DNA of 64,000 nucleotides from contig CM069446.1 of the NCBI GenBank assembly GCA_035610835.1, positions 46,167,625 to 46,231,624 on the forward strand. The letters are read 5' to 3'. A program made the position numbers and the translations under genes. Origin of the DNA: Ophiura sarsii. Taxonomy: Eukaryota; Echinodermata; Ophiuroidea; Amphilepidida; Ophiuridae. Every line of letters begins with the position of its first letter. The stretch's first letter is position 1. Of this stretch, positions 48,736 to 59,527 are shown piece by piece. The notes beneath the pieces were generated by a model that was not told the DNA's origin, searched no databases, and saw only the letters and a program-made list of their open reading frames with translations.

Positions 48736-49002
48736 CTCCACCAAATTGCACACGTCTTCATTATCTGGTTCCCTCTGAGCCAGCAGTGTGTTCAATTCTG
48801 ACTCCAGTCCTTCCAACCAATGACCCCTATGTTGCTGGCGTTTGGTTTTAATCTTCTTTGGTGGTGCGGTCCGCCTGCTGGATAACCGTGGCAGATGCAT
48901 AGCATTAGGTAGATTTTCAAATGCTGTAGCTGCCCCTGAGGACATGGCCGTGGAGGCTACCAGAGGTCTGTGCGTGCAGGACGATGGTGGCTCCGTTAGT
49001 TG
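48736..49002 (-). CDS. RING-eIF4G chimera, exon 6: basic linker and W2 start
   Basis: It runs from acceptor gtacatttcacag to donor GAG|GTAAGA, 89 codons in phase 0. The first 45 residues are Ser/Ala/Pro-rich. Then comes a basic patch, PPKKIKTKRQQHRG, which may be an RNA-binding or nuclear localisation segment (inference). It continues HWLEGLESELNTLLAQREPD and NEDVCNLVE, which aligns with the ELNRQLEKLL...VFDWIE opening helices of eIF4G W2. Confidence 0.82.
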
Positions 49003-49494
49003 CTGTGAAATGTACACGGTTAGAAATAGATATATGTTAAATAACTCTAAGCATATGGAAGATTCTTAAGCTTACACTAACACTTAGTAATATTGCAAAA
49101 AGGACATACCTTACCGTTCATGCATTAATAACAAGCGCACAAATGTTTATCTTTGAGCTAAGTCACTTGGAATTGGCACCAATTTTAATTATTGTATATT
49201 ATGTTCAGAACAGAAATTTTCCTTTTTTTGGGGGGAGGGGGTCCATATTCACCCCCAAAATTGCGGGAAATACCAAATCTTGACCTATTTCTTCCTGAAG
49301 GAATGTGACTGCAGGTGAAGGCTTGAGCACAAAGATTTTGAAAGTACTACTTTACTCTGGGAGGATGGCCAAATAGCACAATGTTTGGGACATGCCCAGA
49401 AACCTCTGCTCTGCTCTGCTTTTGTTTCTTTAACTTGACCTGTTTATAACTGCTGTATTACTCATCTTCTTCTCAGTGTATCTGTAGTTTTTAA

Positions 49495-49832
49495 AGGTAG
49501 ATGTTCCGATTTTCAACTTAGAGTTTTCTATTCTACATGAAAGGTCATCCTTAAAAAAGTCGTGTTCCAAAGTTTGAGTTGCATAGCTCTAATGGTTCTT
49601 ATTTTAGACGCACAAGATGCTGTGAACTGTACCCATTGAGTAGTACACAAACTATATCGGTGGTTACCACCATTCGCGGTAATTCGACGTTATTTCATCG
49701 ATTTCTCCGTAATTATACCGATTTAGGCCGTCAAATTTCAGTATGATGATGAGAAAAATACGAGCTTTCATATGATATGAAAATCTCCGTAATTCTGTGT
49801 TACGAAAATGTGATCGGGTCATCCACCTTTAA
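49495..49832. mobile_element. tgttccgat family element in intron 5
   Basis: It begins taaaggtagatgttccgat and ends ggtcatccaccttta. It carries the uninterrupted site cattgagtagtacacaaact. Confidence 0.7.
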
Positions 49833-50516
49833 CTATGAACTAATAAGTGGTTAGAGCCATACAAATGTTTAAATAGAGTGAGCATAGTGTATCACAATAC
49901 ACTTTTATTCTAATCGGATTGTCCTTAAATTATAAGGTTTAGATCTATAAATACATCTTGCTTGCATCATAATACCAATCCCATTGTATCACCATACCAT
50001 TATCAGAAGTGACCATTTATGTAGGCATCAGTGTGCTTCTTGAATCTTCAATTCAAGGTTAGTCAAAGATTAGACGCCTAATATTTGCCTAGTTATATTT
50101 GTAGTGAATCTTAAACAAATTTATATTTTGGAAAGGTGAATCTATGGCGAATCTTCACCTATATTTCAACTTTTCCCATCTATTACTATAGAACGAACCG
50201 CGAACATACATGTAGTGCACCAAGGTGAATCTTCACACCCCCACCCAAATTGCAGGAAAACCTAATTTTGAGGTTTGAGGAGGGTAGGTTCAAGGTTCAA
50301 ATTGATGCCTGCTTTAGTGATCAATGCTGATACACCACAAGAGCAACCATTTTCCAGCATACTCTTGTAAAATAAAAACTACATAACCATTTTCCTATGT
50401 GCGTATCACAGCAGCCTCGATGATCTTCCCGCATTGCATAGTATTTCGACCTGTAACCAATTTTAAACATGGAACCACCGTACAACTTGCAATGTTTCAC
50501 GTTCAATTCTCAAAGC

Positions 50517-50668
50517 CCTATAGGTAAATTAATAATTAAACGAACACAACTAAGCAGCGTATCGCGTACATTGCGTGAAGCGCGCACAACCATTCGCGTG
50601 ATAATTTTGGGTGCGATCATCTTTTTACTGCGTTCGTGATGTTCGTTCAATTATTAATTTACCTATAG
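50517..50668. mobile_element. 150-bp palindromic MITE with ctataggtaaattaat ends
   Basis: The ends are ctataggtaaattaataatt and ttattaatttacctatag, followed inward by cgaacacaac against gatgttcg. Confidence 0.8.
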
Positions 50669-50887
50669 TGTACATTATGAAGCTATTAGCGATTAAACAG
50701 CACCCACAAGAAGCTTTGTCTTATCTCTTAATGAACAATTTTATTGTTTAAAATGCTAATCGCTTCATTATTTTTAATTTTTGAAAGAGGTATGGGGATC
50801 AGCAACGCGTAAGATAATGTGATGGTTGAATAACTCCATACTAAAAATATCTTTATCAACGACTTAGCCAAAAGAGTTAATCCAGTG

Positions 50888-50962
50888 TAGCATAGTGGCC
50901 AAGCTCTAGGGCTCCCACGCAGGAATCCCAGGTTTGATTCCTCAACCAACCTACATGTATCA
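50888..50962 (+). mobile_element. tRNA-like SINE head
   Basis: tgtagcatagtggccaagc (A box) and caggtttgattcctcaacc (B box) are about 40 bases apart. It is degenerate and not a functional tRNA. Confidence 0.5.
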
Positions 50963-51172
50963 TTATGCATTGCTGTTTGTTTTTGTAACATACTCATTCT
51001 TGCAGCGTTCATAGTTCACCTCGCCGGATGTGAACCCGGGATGTGAACAAAAGAGCCCCTATCTATTTAATTATATATTTTGTAGTATTATAGGATGAAC
51101 GCTTAGGCTGCTGTGGTGCGTCATTAAAGGTTACTTGGCTGCCAGTACATGTACAGGTATGCTTAGTACTTA

Positions 51173-51375
51173 GCACTTTCCATGCGTCTGCAGACAACAT
51201 TTTAACATTTCCCAAATGTTTCAAAAATGTCAAAATTATTGAATTGAATTACAATATATGGAATCAGCATGAGAAATGCATTAAAATAAGTACAAACATG
51301 CCTAGTATTGGTTCAGTAATCCCTGAAATAGGCTTTGAAATTTGGTAAAACGACTAGTCGTATGGAAAGTGTTAG
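51173..51375. mobile_element. Short element with agcactttccat/atggaaagtgtt ends
   Basis: It has inverted ends and the shared interior gaatcagcatgagaaatgc. It is the same family as 34735-34980. Confidence 0.7.
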
Positions 51376-51479
51376 GTATGGTACAGGAACTGCACAGGTG
51401 GTACAACCAAAGTAGCAGCATGGTAGCAACGTTTCAGGTACTGTGCCGGTACTTCAGTGGTATTTTAACAGTACCCCAT

Positions 51480-52120
51480 AGTAGGTATGGTTAGTAACTG
51501 CACAGCTGTTACAACCAAAGTTACTAAAGTAGCTGCACAGGCAGTACAACTTAAGTAGCCGCACGGTAGTAAAGTTTCTTGTACACAGAAGCTACTTTGG
51601 TTGTACTTCACTGTTACTTTAACCAGTACAGTAATACCTCCCTGTTTTAACAGTACCCATCTGGGAACTGGGCATACAGTACATAGGTATGGATACCTGT
51701 ACGGGAACTGCACAGCCGTTACAACGAAAGTTCTAAAGTAGCTGCACAGGCAGTAAAACTTAGGGGTCGTCCAAAATTATCGCCATTTTCACTTACGTAC
51801 AGAGCGTACATAACTTTTTACCCCCCTCCCCCCCTCAAGTTACGTACGCAATAAATGGCGAAATTTTATTTTATTTTGTACTTTAAAAAAAAAAATCCCG
51901 CCTCTCAAGATCGCCATTTAAGTTACGTACGGTTGGGGTATATTTCGACCCCCTCCCCCCTCTTACGTACGCTTTGTACGTAACTGAAAATGGCGAAAAT
52001 TATGGACGACCCCTTAAGTAGCCGCACGGTAGTAAAGTTCCTTGTACACAGAAGCTACTTTGGTTGTACTACATTGGTACTTTAACCAGGGAGGTATTAA
52101 CACCCATCTGGAAACTGGGC
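51480..52120. repeat. Locally duplicated gtagctgcacaggcagta block
   Basis: Two related copies, roughly 51485-51680 and 51690-52110, share gtagctgcacaggcagta and gtagccgcacggtagtaaag. The second is split by the element at 51763-52013. Confidence 0.8.
51763..52013. mobile_element. PIF/Harbinger-type MITE with TTA target duplication
   Basis: The ends are ggggtcgtccaaaattatcg and, inverted, ggggtcgtccataattttcg. TTA flanks both sides (51760-51762 and 52014-52016). The sister copy of the host repeat reads aacttaagtagcc uninterrupted at 51549, which is the empty site. Confidence 0.93.
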
Positions 52121-52457
52121 ATACAGTACCCATACTGGCAGAAGAGTTATCATAATGCCGGGTATAAAAAATGAATGTGTAGCTTTATAGTTAGCTATCA
52201 GTTCCAAATTGGCAAGAAATATTCAGTTTTCATCTCTCCATACGCAAGAGTAATCCAAGCGTACACACCCCATTATGCCACACGCACCCTGTTTTGGTCG
52301 CATGCACGCGTCACGTATATGATGTACAGAGTGCGATTGTTGCCTTCATGTGCGCCTGCATCCTTCTGTATTGAATCGCTTCTGTAAGGAGGCTTCACCA
52401 ATTTGAAACTGATCAAATTGTAACAAATGGTAGCCATTGTACAGAGTGCTTACATAC

Positions 52458-52652
52458 CTGAATTTCTGGCTGCTCCAGTGTGACTCCTGGTATGTGACAG
52501 AGATTAGCTGGACGTTCTAAACACTTTGGTTGAAAAGCTAATAGATATTCTCTGGTATAAATCCACCTGGTTATTGGTGCTCTTTGGGATACACTTCTGG
52601 CTATGGCTATGGGGGTTTCCAACTGCAGGCGACCAAAATTCTCAATGCTTGC
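52458..52652 (-). CDS. RING-eIF4G chimera, exon 5: fusion exon with the eIF4E-binding site
   Basis: This 65-codon exon is phase 0 at both ends (acceptor ttctacgtag, donor CAG|GTATGT). It opens ASIENFGRLQLETP, a stretch typical of the end of a TRIM coiled-coil region. It then runs RWIYTREYLLAFQ followed by RPANLCHIPGV. In eIF4G the cognate core is YDREFLLGFQ followed by a P-x-x-L-x-HI segment. Both contact points (Tyr291 and Leu296-Leu297) are present. Because both parental parts share one exon, annotation error by joining two genes is unlikely. Confidence 0.87.
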
Positions 52653-52941
52653 CTACGTAGAAGGAGTTGAAACAAGAAGCATTATAAACAGAGACTGATG
52701 TGAATAAGAGAGGTTTTTTTTATAAATTTGTTTTACATATTTATTCAATTTTGTAGCTAATTTTGCTAATGTTACAGAAACTTTTACAGATTTGGCTAAA
52801 GGAAAAAAACAAACGCACAATGGGCCCAAATGAATCATGTTTTGGGAATTGAAGAATATTTTAACATTTGAAAATCATTTTTTGTTTGAATTTTCAAGTT
52901 AAATAGTTTTTGGGCTCACTGACAGCACGTTGCATCCACCA

Positions 52942-53935
52942 TGTGGGGGGGGGGGGGGCACTTAGTGGATATGAGGTCACAGGGATGTGCCACTAAATAG
53001 GGTCAATTTTTCACCCATCTGATAAAACGAATGATCCCTTTTCATAGCCATTTTTTTGTATATTTATGAGTCTAATATCCTTAAATTTGCTGTTTTTCAC
53101 AGACACTTTTAGCAAAATCTGTCAAATATGAAGGAAAATTATGAGTCTCTATACAGGGTGAGTCAAAAAGACTGCAATAGTGGAAAGAAGCCATTTTGTT
53201 TTCAAAACCAAAATGAATTTTAAAAGTTTTTAAACGTTGCAAGAATGATATATCATAACTTTGCATGAAAAAATGAAGTCAATATCATTTTCCATTTGCC
53301 TTTGGTGAACCTTTTGACCAGTGCACCCATTTCACACGTTTGTCCACGAGATACCCAAAATATGCATCAGATCACAAAATGTGCCTCTCATTCAAATTTG
53401 GAAACTTGAGTTCATTTGTGTTGTTATTGGAATTTGATGCATTCTTTCTTGTTTACATGTGAGTTAGCATAATCAATTATAATCATACCCATGCTATGAA
53501 AGCGTATAATGTTCTAAATTTTAATAAAAAACTGAAATTTTCCATTTTTTTTGTTGGCGGGATATTCAAATATGAAAATGCAATGTGTGCCATTTCAAAT
53601 GAAAATCACTTTGCTCGTGGAACAGGTAAATTTGGTTGTGCAGCAAAGAGGGTCACCAAAGACAAACAAAAAAATGCGATGGACTTCATTTTTTCACACC
53701 AAGTTTAATAGGATTAAATACATCATTCTTGCAACGTTTAAAAAGTTTTAAAATTCATTTTGGTTTTGAAAACAAAATGGCTTCTTTCCACTATTGCAGT
53801 CTTTTTGACTCACCCTGTATGTGTCAATTTCCAAAATGGGTAAATGTTTGGGTCAATTTTAATATTGCTGGCGGCACATCCTATCAAAATCTATCTGAGT
53901 GACCTCCCCCTCCCCCCCCCCCCCCACCCCCAGGT
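52942..53935. mobile_element. Element family of 10113-10425, split by a mariner-like MITE
   Basis: Flanking blocks ggcacttagtggatatgagg and ggcggcacatcctatc match the order at 10113-10425. The 53154-53817 element interrupts it. Confidence 0.7.
53154..53817. mobile_element. Mariner-like MITE with cagggtgagtcaaaaagac ends
   Basis: The TA-flanked inverted ends are cagggtgagtcaaaaagact and agtctttttgactcaccctg, and they pair well beyond 100 bases (aaatgaattttaaaag against its complement). No transposase is seen. Frames inside are by-products. Confidence 0.88.
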
Positions 53936-54129
53936 TGAATCCACCTGCCCATGGAACAGATCGTTGTGATTTTGTGAATTATTAATCAGCTGTGTTATAA
54001 TCTAGATAAAAAGACCTATTGAATTTACTGTAATAGATTCACAAAATGGTTAAAGGAGATTAATCAGCTGTGTTATAATCTAGATAAAAAGACCTATTTT
54101 ATTTGACTGTAAAAGATTCACAAAATGGC

Positions 54130-54283
54130 TAAAGGAGGGGTCCCGCAAGCTCAACATTATGCATTATATGTTAGAAAAATGACTATTGAGCCCAACTTTT
54201 GTAATTGCATAGAATAAAACACCACACAATATGACAAAAACAAATATAAAACCGCCATCTCTCAACATGCAATTTTTAACATT
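54130..54283. mobile_element. Foldback element family, copy 3, left part only
   Basis: It starts taaaggaggggtcccgcaag and breaks off after catgcaatttttaaca. A nearby duplicated gattaatcagctgtgttata (about 53980 and 54057) precedes it. Confidence 0.7.
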
Positions 54284-54794
54284 GGTGTCACAGGCATTGG
54301 AGGTAGATGAACACAACGTTATATAGATTTGTTTATAATTGGCGCCTGCTTGCCCTTGATGGGATAAACGCCGGTTAACATCAATATCACATAACGAAAG
54401 TTAGGCGAAGAATGCAAACATACGATATCGTATAACATAAGCCAGGCTCTCGTTACCAATATGGATGTTTACCCCAGCAGCAATGGCAGGAAGGCGGGCG
54501 CCGATTACAAATGTGATGCAGCACATCAAACAGTTTGGGGGGGGGGGGGGGGGGGTGAGGGAGGGAGACTTTGTGGCTGTGTTTTTCAAGATATAGATGA
54601 AAACGAGTAGAAAATTTAGGAGTAATTTACACCCGTAAAATATAAATGCCTTGATCAATTTTGTGTCATTTTAAAGCTTAGAAAATGCTCTGAGAGCACA
54701 CATAATAAACTCATAATTGACTTCACCTGCAAAGCCCCCCCCCCCTTTTTTTGTTTTGTTGATGTGCTGCATCACAAATTAGGTCTAAACGTAC

Positions 54795-54935
54795 CTTGAC
54801 CGAGCCTTTCTGGATCGCTTGGAATTTGACTCTCCATTTCTTCTCATTGTCTTCATCGTTTACATGAGCCCCATCTAGTTGTTCCATAATCTCTAGACAC
54901 TTGTTTAGATTCTCTGAAATCATTCGCTCAGAAAC
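54795..54935 (-). CDS. RING-eIF4G chimera, exon 4: coiled-coil end
   Basis: It has 47 codons, phase 0, with acceptor ttctttcaaag and donor AAG|GTACGT. It encodes VSERMISENLNKCLEIMEQL and then KKWRVKFQAIQKGSVK. The pattern matches the distal part of the TRIM coiled-coil/linker region. No zinc ligand pattern is present. Confidence 0.8.
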
Positions 54936-55194
54936 CTTTGAAAGAAAAGATTCAAATGAGAGTGAGACTCAATAGCTATTCTTATTTGAATTTTTAGTGA
55001 AAAGCCATAATTCCTTTAAACATGTTAACAGAGCATCAAGAGGATTTCTCAACCAAAAGAAATACATATATTTTACACCTTGTTTAGATAGATGATATCT
55101 AATGATTTCTTCAAAAAATCAGTTAAATTGAAAAATTAAAAGACATTTTCTCAGCATTTCTGAAGGCCTGACGCATCACATCAAAACATACCTA

Positions 55195-55458
55195 CAGTAC
55201 AGCTCGAAATAGAATGGACACTGTCATTGCAATGACATTGCACTGACATTGCAATGATATTGCACTGACATTGCAATGATATTGCACTGACATTGCAATG
55301 ACATTGCAATGACATTGCAATGATGCCTTGAGATGTAACCCGATTAGTGCAGTCATTGCAATGTCATTGCACTGACATTGCAATGACATTGCGTTGACAT
55401 TGCAATGACATTGCAATGAAGTGCGTTGACATTGTCCATTCTATTTCGAGCTGTACTG
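55195..55458. mobile_element. MITE with cagtacagctcgaaat ends and a cattgcaatga array
   Basis: The ends cagtacagctcgaaatagaa and its inverse are flanked by TA. The interior is a run of cattgcaatg palindromic decamers separated by aca or ata. It is inserted in a repeat whose uninterrupted relative is at 1545-1660. Confidence 0.85.
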
Positions 55459-55810
55459 TAACAGTAACATCGTTTTGTCTAGATTCTAGAGATAAGTAAA
55501 ATGTCTTGAAAAATATAAAGAAATTAAAAGGAAAGCTTTTATGCACCTTTTTATATCATCTATTTAGCCAGAACGTGCTGTTTGCTGCACACTCGTCCTA
55601 ACACTTAATTCAAATTATGTTTTTCAAAAAATTGATTCCACATTTATCATAAATGGCACTCAACAAAAAGGCATAGGCTCTTAATTGTGTAGATACATAT
55701 GAAAGATTGCTGCTTCATAAAACCGATGATAAATTTATCAGGTATAAATGGATCTTCATTTGCATTATCATTTAGATGGCAAGAATACTACAATTTTATT
55801 GGTTGATGTA

Positions 55811-56475
55811 CAGGGTGTATCAAAAAAATTAGGACTCTGTTTCATGACGATGTAATTATTATTATAATCATTGGACCATGACCAATTTAGTCTCAATGTA
55901 AAGCTCAATCAATTATTATGATATCCTGAAAATATAAGATCAATCCGATGCAAAATCTGTACTTTGCGTGAACCATGTCATTTACTGGTTTGTACAATGG
56001 GATATACATGTATAAGACCAGTAAATAACATGGTTTACGTTTCAATACGTTATAATAATTGTCAACATAGTAAATAATCTATCAGTCAATAGCAAAGTTT
56101 AGTTTGGTAATCCATTTAATTCTGGCACAAATCAATACTGGCTAAAAAAATCCGTTAACAGATGCATGCATATTCTGTGCAAATTTAAGAAAAAATGTTA
56201 AACAGTTCTCGAACCCACTTACACATCGAGCACTTTCATCATGTAGGCCTAATACTCGACTGTTACTGTGTGAATTCCCATTGTACAAACCAGTAAATGA
56301 CATGGTTTACACAAAGTACGCTAGTTTTCTTATTTTTCATTGGATTGATCTCATATTTTCAGGATATCATAATAATTAATTGGGCTTTACATTGAGACTA
56401 TTTGGTCATGGTCCAATGTTTATAATAAAAATAACACCATCATGGAACAGAGTCCTATTTTTTTTATACACCCTG
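55811..56475. mobile_element. Mariner-like MITE with cagggtgtatcaaaaaaat ends
   Basis: TA flanks both ends. The inverted arms share aggactctgtt and, deeper, gaccatgaccaa and tgacatggttta. It lies in intron 3 and is non-coding. Confidence 0.85.
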
Positions 56476-56506
56476 TATTTTCGTATCACTCTGTTGACGT
56501 CCCAAC

Positions 56507-56722
56507 TACTGTAAAAGTGGATTTTTTCGTTCTACATATAGTTTTGCACTTTTCACGCTCGAATGAGTAACCACAAAAATAATGACACAGGAATATATTT
56601 CTTTTGCGTACAGGTCTATTGATGAAGCTACAGAGTTTGTGAATTAAAAAACTCACAAAACAGTTTGAAATTAACAAAGCGTGAAAATGAAAATCGTGCA
56701 AAAATTAAAACTTTTACAGTAT
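56507..56722. mobile_element. TACTGTAAAA-type palindromic element
   Basis: It begins tactgtaaaagtgg and ends aacttttacagta, with internal acttttcacgc against gcgtgaaaat. Confidence 0.6.
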
Positions 56723-57489
56723 GTGATATGAACATAGCGTATGTATCCTTTTTCCTTTAGTGCATATTACACACAAGTGCCGCGTCCCCAGATTGCATGA
56801 GACATGTTTTTCTGTTGCTTGTAAATGAAAATGTCGGTGTGTTTCCTGCTTCCTGTAGACCTTAACCCCCTGGGCACCACCTGTCTTTCTCACAATATTT
56901 CCCATTGGTCAATTACATGATATAATCATCTTGATAACCAATTACAATTTTGCTTGTAAACATTTTATGCTAATCCGTTTGAAAATTGTAATTATTCTAA
57001 CAATGGCTCTGATTGGCACAATGTTTGACACATGCTAACACCTAAGCCTACTAATAAATGATAAATTTGTAATCCCATGTTTGTTCTTACGCATTGTGGA
57101 AATCAAGATAACAGTTTTTTTACCGGGAGTTACCTTTTTTACAAAAGTAGCATCCGTATCAGGGGGATTTATTGACAACCGGGGGCACTTTTAGTCTACC
57201 GGGAACTAACCTTTTATTAAATCAAATAAGCTTAAGCGAAATTCGATGTTTTGGGCAAGCTTCCCGGGCGCTGGTTTGGACCAAATATCAGCGCTTCGTT
57301 GTTTATTTTTCAGCATTACCGGGCACTTTGGCAGAAGGACCGAGGGTAAAAATCGCCCAGCGCCCGCTTATCTTGAGCCTTGGTGGAAATACATTAATGG
57401 TTTGGGTTCGGTCATATCTGATATCTTTCTGTATTGCATGAACAAACGAGGGATAACTAATAAAATGACCGTACTTGCTGAACATTCTT

Positions 57490-57715
57490 AATACTTTCCA
57501 CGTGTCTATTGGTTTTACCATATACAAACAATATAAGTCAGAAACCTTTCCCAACTTTCAAGGCCTATCTCAAGGATTACTGAACCAATGCTAAGCATGT
57601 TTGAACTTATTTCAATGCATTTCCTATGGTGATTCCACATAATATTGTAATGAAATGTGATAATTTTGACATCTTTGAAGCATTTTGTGAACGCTGCCGC
57701 GTGGAAAGTGTTAAG
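57490..57715. mobile_element. Short element with atactttccacgtg/gtggaaagtgtt ends
   Basis: It belongs to the family of 34735-34980. Its right end lies only about 20 bases from the exon 3 donor. Confidence 0.65.
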
Positions 57716-57739
57716 TATACTATACATTACTGTTATCAC

Positions 57740-57958
57740 CTTGCAAGACTTCCCATTAATCATATCATCAGCCACAGAGCAGAATTCAATGATCTCCTGG
57801 AGCTGTGTTTCAAACGCACGCGTCATTGTCCTGTGTACCAGGTTGTCTCTTGTGTGGCTGAAGTCTTTCAGTTCTGCTAACAGGACGGCTTCCTTCTTGT
57901 CCAGAGTTTGGTGGAGCTCAGTAAACGATTTCTTGATACTGTCTTGAGCATCGTTTAC
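57740..57958 (-). CDS. RING-eIF4G chimera, exon 3: coiled coil
   Basis: It has 73 codons, phase 0, acceptor ccaaaacattacag and donor AAG|GTGATA. It encodes VNDAQDSIKKSFTELHQTLD and KKEAVLLAELKDF, then ATG-containing MTRAFETQLQEIIEFC. Heptad-like hydrophobic spacing and the KKEAVLLAEL motif are typical of the TRIM coiled coil, which makes antiparallel dimers. Confidence 0.85.
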
Positions 57959-58234
57959 CTGTAATGTTTTGGAATAGAAACAATGTATTCCATTTTAAAC
58001 ATATTTATGAACCGTAATCCATTTTAAACATATTTCTCATTTTTTCTGTAGACCAATGATTAGCGTTTTCTTGTGTATACTTGAAACCTTACGTTAAATA
58101 ACAAAGTTCTGACAGGTGGATTTTGTTTGATACTTTTAATTAAGTAAAACTCTTGGGGGAGGGCACTGACATTGGAAAGAGGTATAAGTATGTGTCGCCC
58201 TGAAGACCCCCTATTCACCCTCTTCTGCTCGGTC

Positions 58235-58673
58235 TTAAAGGAGTGTCTCGCAAGCTCAACATTATGCATTATATGTTAGAAAAATAACTATCGAGCCCAA
58301 CTTTTGTAATTATATAGAACAAAACACCACACAATGTGACAAAACCAACCAAAAACCACCATCTCTCAATATGCAATTTTTAAAATTTGCGGCGATCGAA
58401 TGTCCCGGTGTCGATGAAGTCATAGTTATACAATGCACAAACGCTAATTTGAGCACTGATACCCATCATGGGTATCAGTGCTCAAATTAGCGTCATCGAC
58501 ACCGGGACATTCAATCGCCGCGAAATTTAAAAATCACATGTTGAGAGATGGCAGTTTTTATTTATTTTTGTGACTATGATGTTTTGTTCCATATAATTAC
58601 ACAATTTTGGCTCGATAATTATTTTCCTAACAAATAATGCTCAATATTGTGCTTGCAGGACCCCTCCTTTAAG
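58235..58673. mobile_element. Foldback element family, copy 4
   Basis: The ends are ttaaaggagtgtctcgcaag and cttgcaggacccctccttta. The centre is an extra palindrome, gcactgatacccatcatggg. It is followed by a poly-G run to 58694. Confidence 0.85.
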
Positions 58674-59234
58674 GGGGGGGGGGGGGGGGGGGGGTAGTTG
58701 TTGTGCAAGCTAAGTTATTTTTATAAATAACAAAATTGTTTCTATTGTTCTATATGAAGAGCTGTTTTACAAAAGGGCCTAAATCCACTTCTGCCTTTTT
58801 ACTCATTTTACATTATTGCATGGATGGCTATGCATCATGTGGAATGTGGCATGTATTGTTGGTGCCTCAATTAGAGTGCATAGATGCACTAATCCAAGTC
58901 ATAGAAACAGTAATGAACACAGCCATACAATAATTTGATTAATTCCATGGACTTGTCAATACAAATTCACTAATGCAAAATGAGTAACCTGTCGGGGTGG
59001 TCTGGTGGCCCTTTTGCAACAAAGCTCTGCATATATAACATTGATTGTAAATATTGTAGAAATTCAACATATTGCTACGATATGATCTGTTTAATAAACC
59101 TTGTATTGATTTAATTGATAAGACCCCACCCCCCCCTTTGAGCCTGCATCAGCTCAAAAGATCATGAAAAACGAAATAATTATGTTTTAATTTTCATCTT
59201 ACAATGATAAGGAAAAATAACTTCCTTTTTCTGG

Positions 59235-59527
59235 TATCTACAATCAAGGAAAAAAATAGTTGGCACACTAGACACAATTTACAACCATCCCTGTACTAGC
59301 AATTGAGATCCGACTTGGGACATAGCACTGTTTAATCTAAAGCAGAAGTCTCCCCCTTTCTTTTATTCTCCCCCCCCCCCCCCACCCCCCTCCCATCAAT
59401 CAATGTTGGGGGGACTGTCAAGGCTTCTGATAACATGACTCGGATCAACATAGCCTCGGGGGAGAGGGGCAGGTTTTTCCGTAATTAGGAAAAAGTGTGC
59501 CAACCTTTTTTTTCCTTGATTGTAGAT
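59235..59527. mobile_element. MITE with atctacaatcaaggaaaaa ends in intron 2
   Basis: The left end atctacaatcaaggaaaaa and the right end ttttttccttgattgtagat are inverted, followed inward by gttggcacac and gtgtgccaac. Confidence 0.75.
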
